The translations under genes were made by a program, and so were the position numbers. Below are positions 28,554 to 37,012 of a DNA stretch of 64,000 bases, one piece after another (the stretch's first letter is position 1; every line of letters begins with the position of its first letter). The notes under the pieces are model-generated. The model was not told where the DNA came from. It ran no database searches and saw only the letters and a program-made list of their open reading frames with translations. The stretch covers positions 19,355-83,354 of the forward strand of contig NZ_JAHYSR010000013.1 of the NCBI RefSeq assembly GCF_019431455.1, read 5' to 3'. The stretch comes from Paracoccus bogoriensis. GTDB taxonomy: Bacteria > Pseudomonadota > Alphaproteobacteria > Rhodobacterales > Rhodobacteraceae.

Positions 28554-29798
28554 TCAGCCAATCCGCAGGATGCGGTGCTTCTTCTTGCCGATCGAGACCT
28601 TGAGCCCCTCACCGATCGCATCCGCATCCAGCATCCGTTGCGCGTCGGTGACGGGCTCGTTGTTCAGTCGCAGCCCGCCCTCGGCGATCAGGCGCTTGAC
28701 CTCCTTGCCCGATGGCACCAGCCCCGACCGCACCAGCGCCTGCACGACCGACAACCCGCCCGACAACGCGGCCGCGTCGATCAGCGCGACCTCTAGATCG
28801 CCGCCCGCGCCGCCCTGCTCGAAGACCGCGCGCGCTGTTGCCTCGGCGCGCGCGGCGGCTTCTGGACCATGCAGCAGGGCCGTGACCTCGTTGGCAAGAC
28901 GCACCTTGGCCAGGTTGATCTCGGACCCGCCAAGCGCGGCCAGACGGTCGCATTCGTCCAGCGGCAGCTCGGTATAGAGTTTCAGGAACCGGCCCACATC
29001 GGCATCGGTCGTGTTGCGCCAGAACTGCCAGAATTCATAGGGCGACAGCATATCGCCGTTCAGCCAGATCGCGCCGCCCGCCGACTTGCCCATCTTGCGC
29101 CCGTCGCTGGTCGTCAGCAACGGCGAGGTCAGCCCCCAGATCACCTTGTCGTCCACACGCCGCGTCAGGTCGATCCCGTTGACGATGTTGCCCCATTGAT
29201 CCGACCCGCCCATCTGCAACTGGCAGCCATAGCGGCGGTTCAACTCAAGGAAATCATAGGCTTGCAGGATCATGTAGTTGAATTCCAGGAAGGACAGCGA
29301 CTGCTCGCGATCCAGCCGGGATTTCACGGATTCGAAGGACAGCATCCGGTTGACGCTGAAATGACGCCCGATCTCGCGCAGAAAGGTCAGGTAGTTCAGG
29401 TCGTCCAGCCATTCGGCATTGTTCAGCATCGTCGCCGCGCCCGGACCGTAATCCAGGTAGCGGTCGAACACCTTCTGCATCCCGTCGATGTTGCGCTGGA
29501 TCGCGGCATCGTCCAGAAGCGGCCGCTCGTCGCTGCGAAAGGACGGATCGCCTACCTTGGTCGTGCCACCGCCCATCAGCGTGATCGGGCGGTTGCCCGT
29601 TTTCTGAAAGATCCGCAGCATCATGATGTTCAGCAGATGGCCCACATGCAGGCTGGCCGCCGTCGCGTCATAGCCGATATAGGCCGTGACGGGGCCGGCC
29701 AGCAGCGCACGGTCCAGCCCCTCGTAATCGGTGCAGTCGGCGACATAGCCGCGCTCGATCAGCTGGGTGAGGAAATCGGACTTGGGCGCGTAGGTCAT
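28554..29798 (-). CDS. tyrS: Tyrosyl-tRNA synthetase
   Basis: A 414-residue class I aminoacyl-tRNA synthetase. The HIGH signature is HVGH in [10 protein letters not shown], the KMSKS loop is KMGKS in [12 protein letters not shown], and the tyrosine pocket includes [17 protein letters not shown] and [15 protein letters not shown]-terminal S4-like RNA-binding domain follows ([19 protein letters not shown]). AAGGAAAC before ATG 29798 sets the start although the frame continues upstream. Divergent from anmK with 60 bp between. Confidence 0.96.
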   Translation of the reverse strand: MTYAPKSDFLTQLIERGYVADCTDYEGLDRALLAGPVTAYIGYDATAASLHVGHLLNIMMLRIFQKTGNRPITLMGGGTTKVGDPSFRSDERPLLDDAAIQRNIDGMQKVFDRYLDYGPGAATMLNNAEWLDDLNYLTFLREIGRHFSVNRMLSFESVKSRLDREQSLSFLEFNYMILQAYDFLELNRRYGCQLQMGGSDQWGNIVNGIDLTRRVDDKVIWGLTSPLLTTSDGRKMGKSAGGAIWLNGDMLSPYEFWQFWRNTTDADVGRFLKLYTELPLDECDRLAALGGSEINLAKVRLANEVTALLHGPEAAARAEATARAVFEQGGAGGDLEVALIDAAALSGGLSVVQALVRSGLVPSGKEVKRLIAEGGLRLNNEPVTDAQRMLDADAIGEGLKVSIGKKKHRILRIG

Positions 29799-29858
29799 GG
29801 GCTGTTTCCTTCTGTCTGGCCGCGATATACCCGGCGGGCGGGCAAAGGAAAAGGCGCG

Positions 29859-30998
29859 ATGATCCGGGTGTTGGGAATGATGTCGGGAACCTCGATGGAC
29901 GGGGTGGATGCGGCGCTGATCGAGACCGACGGCATCCGCATCGGCGCCTTTGGCCGCAGCGCCTTTCGCGCGACCTCGGCCAACGAGGCGGCGGTGCTGC
30001 GAGCGGCCCTGGGCCGGTGGCCCGGCGATCCGGGCGTGGCCGAGGCCGCGCGCCTGTCCGAGGACGCCCATATCGCTCTGGCGTGCGATTTCCCCGAGGC
30101 CGAGCTGATCGGCTATCATGGCCAGACCCTGGCCCATGATCCGCGCGGACGCGGCACGCATCAGGCGGGGTCGGGGGTGCGGCTTGCGGCGCGGACCGGC
30201 CGACCGGTCGTGTGGGATTTCCGCACCGAGGATGTGCGGCAGGGTGGCGAAGGCGCGCCGCTGGCTCCGTTCTTTCACTGGGCCTGCGCGGTCTGGGCGC
30301 TTGAGCGCGGCCTGATCCAGCCCGCGCCGCTGGCCTTCCTGAACCTGGGTGGAGTGGGCAACATCACCTGGGTGGATCCGCTTGCCCCGGCACCCGAGGC
30401 GCCGGGCGCCTGTCTGGCCTTTGATACAGGCCCTGCAAATGCGCCGCTGAACGACCTCATGCAGACGCGGCGCGGGCTGGCGCTGGACCGCGACGGGGCG
30501 CTGGCCGGGGCAGGGCGCCCCGACCAGGTGGCTCTGGCCCGCTTTCTGGCCGATCCCTGGTTCGACAGGCCGCCCCCGAAATCGCTGGACCGCGACCATT
30601 TCGCCGCGTTGCCCGAATTGGTGGCCGCACTGCCGGACGCCGATGCGGCGGCCACGATGGTTGCAGCAATCGCAGCTTCGGTTCGGGCGGGCCTGCGCTG
30701 GTTGCCGTCAGTTCCGCAGGCCATGCTGGTCTGCGGCGGCGGCCGCCGGAACCCGGCCATCATGGCCGCCCTGGCGTCGGACATGCCCATTGCGGTCCTG
30801 CCGGTCGAAAGCGCGGGACTGGATGGCGACATGCTCGAGGCGCAGGCCTTCGGCTGGCTGGCGGTTCGGGTGCTGAGGGGCTTGCCGACATCGGGGCCGG
30901 ATACCACGGCTGCACCCAGTCCCATCTGTGGCGGGCGCATCAGCCAACCGCGTGTAACGCAACCGCGCGTAACGGTAGCGACAAGTCATTGTTCCTGA
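29859..30998 (+). CDS. anmK: Anhydro-N-acetylmuramic acid kinase
   Basis: A 379-residue sugar kinase of the ASKHA fold that phosphorylates and hydrolyses 1,6-anhydroMurNAc in cell-wall recycling. Motifs: [67 protein letters not shown] and [22 protein letters not shown] supports ATG 29859. The family normally ends shortly after the GGRI block; here ~18 extra residues include QPRVT twice, encoded by a 15-bp tandem duplication at 30945-30974. Confidence 0.94.
   Translation: MIRVLGMMSGTSMDGVDAALIETDGIRIGAFGRSAFRATSANEAAVLRAALGRWPGDPGVAEAARLSEDAHIALACDFPEAELIGYHGQTLAHDPRGRGTHQAGSGVRLAARTGRPVVWDFRTEDVRQGGEGAPLAPFFHWACAVWALERGLIQPAPLAFLNLGGVGNITWVDPLAPAPEAPGACLAFDTGPANAPLNDLMQTRRGLALDRDGALAGAGRPDQVALARFLADPWFDRPPPKSLDRDHFAALPELVAALPDADAAATMVAAIAASVRAGLRWLPSVPQAMLVCGGGRRNPAIMAALASDMPIAVLPVESAGLDGDMLEAQAFGWLAVRVLRGLPTSGPDTTAAPSPICGGRISQPRVTQPRVTVATSHCS
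30945..30974 (+). repeat. 15-bp tandem duplication in the 3' end of anmK
   Basis: CAACCGCGTGTAACG (30945-30959) is followed directly by CAACCGCGCGTAACG (30960-30974), differing at one base. It adds a second QPRVT to the protein tail. Confidence 0.85.
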
Positions 30999-31032
30999 AA
31001 GATCGTGATTTCCAGGGTTGATAAAGATCAGC

Positions 31033-31058
31033 GGAACAAGGCGCGTCCGGCTTCTGTT
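31033..31058 (+). promoter_or_regulatory. Possible EcfG (general stress) promoter of the PRC-barrel gene
   Basis: GGAAC at 31033-31037 and TGTT at 31055-31058 with a 17-bp spacer match the alphaproteobacterial EcfG pattern GGAAC-N16/17-CGTT except for one base. The start codon lies 60 bp downstream. Confidence 0.4.
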
Positions 31059-31117
31059 GTGGGGACAGCGCTGTGCAGATGCATGGCGAACACACGAAAC
31101 AGACAGGAGCCAATCAC

Positions 31118-31681
31118 ATGAAGCGTTTCATGCTGACCGCCGCCGCAATCGCCCTGACAAGCCCCGCCTGGGCCCAGCAGGCGACGACGACCGAGGCCCC
31201 GGCCGAGACGATGCAGACCGCCCCGGCTCAGGATGGTGCGGGGATGACGCAGCCCGGGATGGAGATGGATCAGGCCCCCATGGACGGCGTGGCGACGCAC
31301 CGCAGCAGCGCAGAACTGAGCGCCGCTCTAAGCGCCGAAAACCAGGGCATCACCGCGTCCTGGCTGACCGACCGCTCCGTCTATACGACGAACCAGCCTT
31401 CGACCACCCAGTGGAACGACATCGCGGGCGGCAATCGCCCGGATGACTGGAGCGACATCGGCTCGATTTCGGACCTCGTTCTGACGCAAGAGGGTGAACT
31501 GATTGGCTACGTCGCCGATATCGGTGGCTTCCTGGGCCTGGGGACGCATACGGTTCTGCTGGATCGTGACATGTTGCACCTGGTCCGCTTCGACGACGAG
31601 GTCGTAATGGCCACGAACTTCACCCAGGAAGAGCTTGAGGCGCTGCCCGAGTTCGATCCGAACAACGTGATGGCCGACTGA
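31118..31681 (+). CDS. Secreted PRC-barrel domain protein
   Basis: A 187-residue protein with signal peptide MKRFMLTAAAIALTSPAWA, then a Thr/Glu/Met/Gln-rich low-complexity segment to about residue 65, and a PRC-barrel-like beta domain (DIGSISDLVLTQEGELIGYV, GGFLGLGTHTVLLDRDML, DEVVMATNFTQEELEALPEF). Secreted PRC-barrel proteins are common in alphaproteobacteria and often stress-induced; molecular function is unknown. ACAGGAGC supports ATG 31118. It is monocistronic, with a strong terminator after it. Confidence 0.88.
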   Translation: MKRFMLTAAAIALTSPAWAQQATTTEAPAETMQTAPAQDGAGMTQPGMEMDQAPMDGVATHRSSAELSAALSAENQGITASWLTDRSVYTTNQPSTTQWNDIAGGNRPDDWSDIGSISDLVLTQEGELIGYVADIGGFLGLGTHTVLLDRDMLHLVRFDDEVVMATNFTQEELEALPEFDPNNVMAD

Positions 31682-31699
31682 CACGCCAGCACCGCAGGC

Positions 31700-31731
31700 G
31701 GCCCCGAAGCATCTCGCTTCGGGGCCTTCTT
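31700..31731 (+). terminator. Intrinsic terminator of the PRC-barrel gene
   Basis: An 11-bp perfect stem (GGCCCCGAAGC at 31700-31710 with GCTTCGGGGCC at 31716-31726), a 5-base loop and a TTCTTCT tail. Confidence 0.9.
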
Positions 31732-31805
31732 CTGTCTGCAGAACAGACAGCAATCTATCGACCCACAGCCAAGCCAGTCTGCCGCTGGCCGGAGGCGGTC
31801 TAGGA

Positions 31806-31836
31806 TATAATCCGAATTATGTTATGAATAATTCGG
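31806..31836 (+). promoter_or_regulatory. TATAAT promoter element followed by a perfect palindrome (operator)
   Basis: A consensus -10 TATAAT (31806-31811) is followed at once by CCGAATTAT (31812-31820) and its exact reverse complement ATAATTCGG (31828-31836), with a 7-base spacer. The dyad would cover the transcription start, so a repressor site is likely. The -35 is weak (CTGGCC at 31785-31790). It precedes the thioredoxin-like/gph genes by 84 bp. Confidence 0.65.
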
Positions 31837-31920
31837 CCAGTTCGGGGCAATCATCTCTCCGGCCTTGCCCTTCGCATGACGAGGCATCAGGATTGCGGCG
31901 ATCCGGACGAAAGGTTGGCC

Positions 31921-32475
31921 ATGGCAATTTCTGCACCTCCGTGCGACTTCGGCGCGACTTGGCACCCCTCTGAACTGCCGGGCACCGACGGGCGCATCTA
32001 CAGCCTTGACGACATCAAGGGGCAGCGCGGCACGCTGGTCATGTTCATCTGCAACCATTGCCCTTATGTGCAATCCATCCTCGACCGGATCCTGCGCGAC
32101 GCGGCCGCCTTGCAGCGGGCCGGAATCGGGGTCGTCGCGATTTCCTCCAATGACGCCGCAGCCTATCCCGAGGATGCCCCCGACCGCATGAAGCAGCTGG
32201 CCGAAGAGCGCGGCTTCACCTTTCCCTATCTGCATGACGAGACGCAGCAGGTTGCGCGCGCTTACGGCGCCGAATGCACGCCCGACTTCTTCGGCTACAA
32301 CGCCGAGGGCAAGCTGCAATATCGCGGCAGGCTGGACGGCTCGGGCCGACAGCCTGCCGCGCCGGACGCAAGGCGCGAATTATCCGAGGCGATGATGCAG
32401 GTTGCGGAAACCGGAAATGGGACGCAAAATCAAATACCTTCAATAGGATGCTCGATCAAGTGGAAGGATTGCTGA
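31921..32475 (+). CDS. Thioredoxin-family (AhpC/TSA-like) protein
   Basis: A 184-residue redox protein with a thioredoxin fold. The redox pair is Cys44 and Cys47 in MFICNHCPYVQSI. Other marks: CDFGATWHPSELPGTDG near the start, VVAISSNDAAAYPEDAPDRM, FPYLHDETQQVARAYGAECTPDFF, and a C-terminal PSIGCSIKWK typical of this cytoplasmic group. Probably a thiol peroxidase or oxidoreductase of unknown target. An earlier ATG at 31876 would add 15 residues without family match; AAAGG supports 31921. gph starts one base after its stop codon, so both are in one unit. Confidence 0.87.
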   Translation: MAISAPPCDFGATWHPSELPGTDGRIYSLDDIKGQRGTLVMFICNHCPYVQSILDRILRDAAALQRAGIGVVAISSNDAAAYPEDAPDRMKQLAEERGFTFPYLHDETQQVARAYGAECTPDFFGYNAEGKLQYRGRLDGSGRQPAAPDARRELSEAMMQVAETGNGTQNQIPSIGCSIKWKDC

Positions 32476-33168
32476 ATGATGCCTTGTCCCGTCATCTTCG
32501 ATCTGGACGGCACCCTGATCGACAGCGCGGCCGATATTCATGCCTGCGTCAACGCTGTCCTTCGTGAGAACGGCGTTTCGCCATTATCCTTGCCTCGCGT
32601 GCGCAGCTTCATCGGCGGCGGCGTCGAAATCCTGTGGTCCCGCATCATCGCCGCCAGAGGGATCGAGCCGGCCCGTCGAAGCGATCTGGTGGCGGCGTTC
32701 ATGGCGCGCTACCATCATGCGACCATTCTGACGCGGCTTTATCCCGGTGTGGTCGAGGCGCTGGCTGAACTTTCGGCAGCTGGTCATCCGCTTGGAATCT
32801 GCACGAACAAGCCCCTTGGCCCGACCCGCGCGGTGCTGGACCATTTCGGGCTGACGCCTCTGTTCCGGGCCGTGATCGGCGGCGATTCCCTGACTCGGAA
32901 GAAGCCCGACCCTGCGCCTCTGCGCGCTGCCTTCGCGGCCTTGGGGGCGCGAACCGGCGTCTTTGTCGGGGACAGCGAATTCGATGCGGACACCGCCGCT
33001 GCCATGGGTGTGCCCTTCCTGCTCTTTACCCAAGGCTACCGCCACAGCGCCGTGGATGATCTGGTCAGCCATGCGCATTTCAGCGATTTCGCAGCCCTGC
33101 CTGGTCTTGTGGCACAGTTCAAGGCTGAGACGGGCAATCATCGGCCTGCCCTGCCGCCCGTGTCTTGA
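32476..33168 (+). CDS. gph: HAD-family hydrolase, phosphoglycolate-phosphatase type
   Basis: A 230-residue haloacid-dehalogenase phosphatase. Motif I is VIFDLDGTLIDSAAD, motif II ICTNKP, motif III KKPDPAPL and motif IV VFVGDSEFDADTAAAMG; the helical cap lies between I and II. Phosphoglycolate phosphatase is the usual assignment for this group. Follows the thioredoxin-like gene directly and is 52 bp from the next gene on the same strand. Confidence 0.88.
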   Translation: MMPCPVIFDLDGTLIDSAADIHACVNAVLRENGVSPLSLPRVRSFIGGGVEILWSRIIAARGIEPARRSDLVAAFMARYHHATILTRLYPGVVEALAELSAAGHPLGICTNKPLGPTRAVLDHFGLTPLFRAVIGGDSLTRKKPDPAPLRAAFAALGARTGVFVGDSEFDADTAAAMGVPFLLFTQGYRHSAVDDLVSHAHFSDFAALPGLVAQFKAETGNHRPALPPVS

Positions 33169-33220
33169 CACCGACCAGCGAAAGGGCTGAATCAGGCAGC
33201 AACAACAAGAGAGGTCAGCC

Positions 33221-33649
33221 ATGGATCTGCGTCAACTCAGCCCGGACCTTGCCGTTTCGGACCAGATCCAGCCCGAGGAGGTCAGCGCCCTGGCGGCGGC
33301 GGGTTTCAAGGTTCTGATCAATAATCGTCCCGATCCCGAGGTCGGCCCGGACATGGACCACGAGACAATGGCCAAAGCTGCGGCCGATGCCGGGATGCGC
33401 TACCACTATCTGCCGTTCACGCCCGGAGAGATCACGCCGCAGTTGATTTCGGGTTTTGGTGCCGCGCTGGCCGATCCCGGGCCGACCATCGCCTATTGCC
33501 GCACAGGCAACCGTTCGACCGTGCTCTGGGCCCTGAATCAGGCGGGAAAGCGACCGGTCGGTGAGATTCTCAAGACTGCTGCGGATGCCGGCTATGATCT
33601 GACAGGCGTGCGCCCGCTGATCGAGTCTCTGGCGAGTCGCAAGGTCTGA
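33221..33649 (+). CDS. TIGR01244-family sulfurtransferase-like/DUF442 phosphatase-fold protein
   Basis: A 142-residue protein of the rhodanese/dual-specificity-phosphatase-like fold. It begins MDLRQLSPDLAVSDQIQPEE and carries FKVLINNRPDPEVGPD and the CX5R loop AYCRTGNRSTVLWAL. This is the domain found fused to beta-lactamase-like persulfide dioxygenases (Blh); here it is alone. Its activity on sulfur compounds is inferred. Third gene of the thioredoxin-like/gph cluster, with an AGAGGT ribosome binding site. Confidence 0.87.
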   Translation: MDLRQLSPDLAVSDQIQPEEVSALAAAGFKVLINNRPDPEVGPDMDHETMAKAAADAGMRYHYLPFTPGEITPQLISGFGAALADPGPTIAYCRTGNRSTVLWALNQAGKRPVGEILKTAADAGYDLTGVRPLIESLASRKV

Positions 33650-33699
33650 ACCGTCGCAGCACCCGTCCAGGCGGGACGCGACGGCCCAAACTCTGCGCG

Positions 33700-34044
33700 T
33701 CAGGCCGGAACCCCAAGCGCGCGTTTGACATTGGCCGTCCAGCCAAGCAGTCGATCGTCACCGGCACGGATCGCTGGGCGTTTCATCACGGAGGGTTTGG
33801 CCTCCAGCATCTCGACCAAATCGGCGCCGCGCTCTTCCTCGGACATGCCGCGCCAGGTCAGGCTGGCCCGGTTGATGATCTTGTCGCCGAAATCCGCGAC
33901 CAGCGCCTCGCGTTCCTCCTTGGACAGCGGGTCTTTCTGAACGTCGCGAAAATCGACCTTCCAGCCGTTCTCCTCAAGGCCGGCAATCGCCTTCAGGCAG
34001 GTCGAACAATGCGAAAGGCCGAACATCGTCAGTGACTTTGACAT
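33700..34044 (-). CDS. ArsC/Spx/MgsR-family protein
   Basis: A 114-residue thioredoxin-fold protein with a CXXC at Cys13 and Cys16 (GLSHCSTCLKAI), FRDVQKDPLSKEEREAL, and KPSVMKRPAIRAGDDRLLG. The N-terminal CXXC rather than CX5R fits the Spx/MgsR/YffB group more than true arsenate reductases. Substrate or partner unknown. The lipoprotein gene ends 11 bp upstream, so both are one transcript. Confidence 0.88.
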   Translation of the reverse strand: MSKSLTMFGLSHCSTCLKAIAGLEENGWKVDFRDVQKDPLSKEEREALVADFGDKIINRASLTWRGMSEEERGADLVEMLEAKPSVMKRPAIRAGDDRLLGWTANVKRALGVPA

Positions 34045-34055
34045 GGATTCCTCGA

Positions 34056-34130
34056 TCAGATGAAAGGAACGAACGGCACCCCGCAGGCGGCAAGGGTCAG
34101 CAGCAGGCACAGAGGCAGAATGCGGCGCAT
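34056..34130 (-). CDS. 24-residue lipoprotein-like peptide
   Basis: A tiny gene: MRRILPLCLLLTLAAC followed by GVPFVPFI and a TGA stop. The peptide has a basic N-terminus, a hydrophobic core and the lipobox LAAC at residues 13-16, so the mature product would be a 9-residue lipidated peptide. GGAG lies 8 bases before ATG 34130. It sits between DUF3422 (55 bp upstream) and the ArsC/Spx gene (11 bp downstream). Similar micro-lipoproteins next to unrelated genes occur in Rhodobacteraceae; function unknown. Too short for standard gene finders. Confidence 0.7.
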   Translation of the reverse strand: MRRILPLCLLLTLAACGVPFVPFI

Positions 34131-34185
34131 GAGGTTTCTCCGTGGGGTCGCGGGCACTATTGCCGCAGCGCGCCCCGCTCACAAG

Positions 34186-35490
34186 TCACATTTCGCCGTG
34201 CTCGCTTCGATGCAGCTTTTGTCGCACGCGTCTAATCCCGGCCCAGGCGACGACCAGCACCAGCGGCGTCAGAACCGCGATGGTGATTGCCTTGTCCAAC
34301 CCAAGCGCCGAGGCCAACGGCGCCAGAGCATAGGACAGAAGGCCGATGGCGTAATAGCTGATCGCCACGACCGACAGGCCCTCGACCGTGTGCTGCAGCC
34401 GCAATTGCAGATCGGCGCGGCGGTCCATGCGCTCCATGATCTTCTGGTTCTGGGCCCGGCGCTCGACCTCGACCCGGGTGCGCAGCAATTCGCCGCTGCG
34501 GCTGGCGCGCGCCTGCATCTCGGCCAGCCTGGCCTCGGCCGATTGCGTGGTCCGCATGGCAGGCAGATAGCGGCGGCGCATGAACTCGGTCAGCATCTGC
34601 ATCTGCATGAAGCGCGTCTCGCGCAGGACTTCGATCCGGTCGCTGACGATAGCCTGATAGGCACGGGTAGCACCAAAGCGGAAGCTGTGCTGCGCGGCTT
34701 GCGCCTCCAGTTCGGTGGCGATGGGCAGAAGATCGTGCAAGACCTCCTCGGCCGGGCGGGTATCGTCGGCCATGCTGGCGACCAGCGCCGACAGGCGGCT
34801 TTCCAGCGCGTTCAGCCGCGCCGTCAGCGAACGCGCCCGCGTCAGACCCAGCATCGAGGCCGCGCGGTAGGTCTCCAGCTCGACCAGGCGATGAACCAGC
34901 CGCCCGATCCGGCTTTCCGAGACGCCGGGTCGCACGAAGACGGCAAAGCGCATCCAGCCAGCAGGGTCGATGCGGAAATCGCTGGCGATCACGGCGGTTT
35001 CCTCCAGCACCCAGACTGCGGCGAGGCTGTCTGCCGAAAACCAATCCGATATCCGTCCAGGGATTTCGGTCGGATCTTCGGGCAAAAGATCGACCTGCAC
35101 CATCACCGCCGCGATCCGCAGCCCAGGAGCCGCGCTCTGCCAGGCGTCGGGGAAAATCGCCGCTGCCGAGGGATCAAAGGGGCGGATCGGCAGGCCCGGC
35201 GTCATGGCCATGTAGGTCACGAATTCGGTATGGCTTTCCCATTTCAGTTCGTGCCGCCCCAGCCTGCCCTGATAATGGCTGTCCGAGGGGTCGGGCCGTG
35301 GCCCGCCATGACGCAAGACGATCTCGGCCAGATGGGCATGGTCCCGCGCACGGTCGCGGTTGGCAGCGTCCCCCGGTTCCTTGAAGGCCAGAAAGACCGC
35401 CGTGGCCGGTGCCGTCAGACGCGGCGAGGGCCGCGCGTGAAGCTCGTTGACCAATGCATAGCGCATCGGATGTTCGGCGGCCGGGTCCAT
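34186..35490 (-). CDS. DUF3422 family membrane-anchored protein
   Basis: A 434-residue protein. It opens with the family signature RYALVNELHARPSPRLTAPA, followed by HYQGRLGRHELKWESHTEF, a long helical/coiled-coil middle (residues ~220-370, rich in Arg, Glu, Ala), and two C-terminal transmembrane helices (VVAISYYAIGLLSYAL and ITIAVLTPLVLVVAWAGI) joined by a short loop. The domain plan, a cytoplasmic N-terminus with a C-terminal membrane anchor, is seen directly; function is unknown. First gene of a possible unit with the micro-lipoprotein and ArsC/Spx genes. Confidence 0.88.
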   Translation of the reverse strand: MDPAAEHPMRYALVNELHARPSPRLTAPATAVFLAFKEPGDAANRDRARDHAHLAEIVLRHGGPRPDPSDSHYQGRLGRHELKWESHTEFVTYMAMTPGLPIRPFDPSAAAIFPDAWQSAAPGLRIAAVMVQVDLLPEDPTEIPGRISDWFSADSLAAVWVLEETAVIASDFRIDPAGWMRFAVFVRPGVSESRIGRLVHRLVELETYRAASMLGLTRARSLTARLNALESRLSALVASMADDTRPAEEVLHDLLPIATELEAQAAQHSFRFGATRAYQAIVSDRIEVLRETRFMQMQMLTEFMRRRYLPAMRTTQSAEARLAEMQARASRSGELLRTRVEVERRAQNQKIMERMDRRADLQLRLQHTVEGLSVVAISYYAIGLLSYALAPLASALGLDKAITIAVLTPLVLVVAWAGIRRVRQKLHRSEHGEM

Positions 35491-35560
35491 GCGCCTCTCC
35501 TTGACCCCGTCTGGGACAGGGCCGCAAACGGCCCCTGCCCTGTCTTTGCGAATACGCCGA

Positions 35561-37003
35561 TCACTCGATCAGAGGCAGAAGCCTGCTGATGCTGTCCTTG
35601 GCATCGCCATAGAACATTCGGGTGTTTTCCTTGTAGAACAAGGGATTCTCGATCCCCGAATAGCCGGTGCCCTGACCGCGCTTCGACACGAAGACCTGTT
35701 TGGCTTTCCAGACCTCCAGCACAGGCATCCCGGCAATGGGGCTGTTCGGATCGTCCTGCGCCGCCGGGTTCACAATGTCGTTCGAGCCGATGACGATCAC
35801 CACGTCGGTCGAGGGGAAATCGTCGTTGATCTCGTCCATCTCCAGAACGATGTCATAGGGAACCTTCGCCTCGGCCAGCAGCACGTTCATGTGGCCGGGC
35901 AGACGGCCCGCGACGGGGTGGATGGCAAAGCGCACCTGCTTGCCGGCCGCGCGCAGCTTGCGCGTCAGCTCGCTGACCGCGCCTTGGGCCTGCGCCACGG
36001 CCATGCCGTAGCCCGGAACGATGACCACGCTGTCGGCGTCGTTCAGCGCCGCCGCCACGCCGGCCTCGTCGATGGCGATCTGCTCGCCCTCGATGGCCGC
36101 CGCGGGGCCCGTTTCACCGCCGAATCCGCCCAGGATCACGCTGACGAAATGGCGGTTCATCGCCTTGCACATGATGTAGCTGAGGATCGCGCCCGAGCTG
36201 CCCACCAGCGCGCCGGTGACGATCAGCAGGTCATTGCCAAGCGTGAAGCCGATCGCGGCCGCGGCCCAACCGGAATAGCTGTTCAGCATCGACACGACCA
36301 CCGGCATGTCGGCGCCGCCGATGCCCATGATAAGGTGATAGCCGATGAAGAAGGCAAAGCCCGCAATCAGGATCAGCCACAGGATGCCGGGGCCGACGCC
36401 CGCAAGATAAAGCATCCCCAGCAGAACCGAGGCCGCCAGCGCGCCGGCGTTCAGCATGTGCCCGCCCGGCAGTTTCTTCGGCCTTCCGTCCACGCGGCCC
36501 GACAACTTGCCGAAAGCCACGACCGAGCCGGTGAAGGTCACGGCGCCAATGAAGACGCCCAGAAAGACCTCGATCTTGAGGGTGGTGATCTCGGCCGGCG
36601 TCTTGGTGGTCAGCACAGCGGCAAAGCCGGTAAAGTCAGTGACCAGCCCCTCGGCGCGGGCGCGCAGGACGCGCGCCAGTTCGATCTGGGCGTTGAAACC
36701 GACGAAGACGGCGGCAAGGCCCACCAGCGAATGCATCGCGGCGACCAGCTGCGGCATCTCGGTCATCTGGACGCGCTTGGCGATCAGCCAGCCTGCCGTG
36801 CCGCCAATGGCGATCATCACGGCCGAGAGGAACCAGTTCCCCGCACCCGGACCGAACAGGGTCGCCAGCACGGCCAGCGCCATGCCTGCAATGCCATACC
36901 AGATGGCGCGTTTCGCGCTTTCCTGCCCAGACAGGCCGCCAAGCGACAGGATGAACAGGACCGATGCAACCACATAGGCCGCCGTGGTGAATCCGTAAGC
37001 CAT
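35561..37003 (-). CDS. pntB: NAD(P) transhydrogenase subunit beta
   Basis: A 480-residue integral subunit. It has about nine transmembrane helices followed by the NADP-binding domain III, with [58 protein letters not shown] and [19 protein letters not shown]. With PntA it couples proton re-entry to hydride transfer from NADH to NADP. It starts 9 bp after pntA ends. Confidence 0.96.
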   Translation of the reverse strand: MAYGFTTAAYVVASVLFILSLGGLSGQESAKRAIWYGIAGMALAVLATLFGPGAGNWFLSAVMIAIGGTAGWLIAKRVQMTEMPQLVAAMHSLVGLAAVFVGFNAQIELARVLRARAEGLVTDFTGFAAVLTTKTPAEITTLKIEVFLGVFIGAVTFTGSVVAFGKLSGRVDGRPKKLPGGHMLNAGALAASVLLGMLYLAGVGPGILWLILIAGFAFFIGYHLIMGIGGADMPVVVSMLNSYSGWAAAAIGFTLGNDLLIVTGALVGSSGAILSYIMCKAMNRHFVSVILGGFGGETGPAAAIEGEQIAIDEAGVAAALNDADSVVIVPGYGMAVAQAQGAVSELTRKLRAAGKQVRFAIHPVAGRLPGHMNVLLAEAKVPYDIVLEMDEINDDFPSTDVVIVIGSNDIVNPAAQDDPNSPIAGMPVLEVWKAKQVFVSKRGQGTGYSGIENPLFYKENTRMFYGDAKDSISRLLPLIE

Positions 37004-37012
37004 TCCTGCCCC

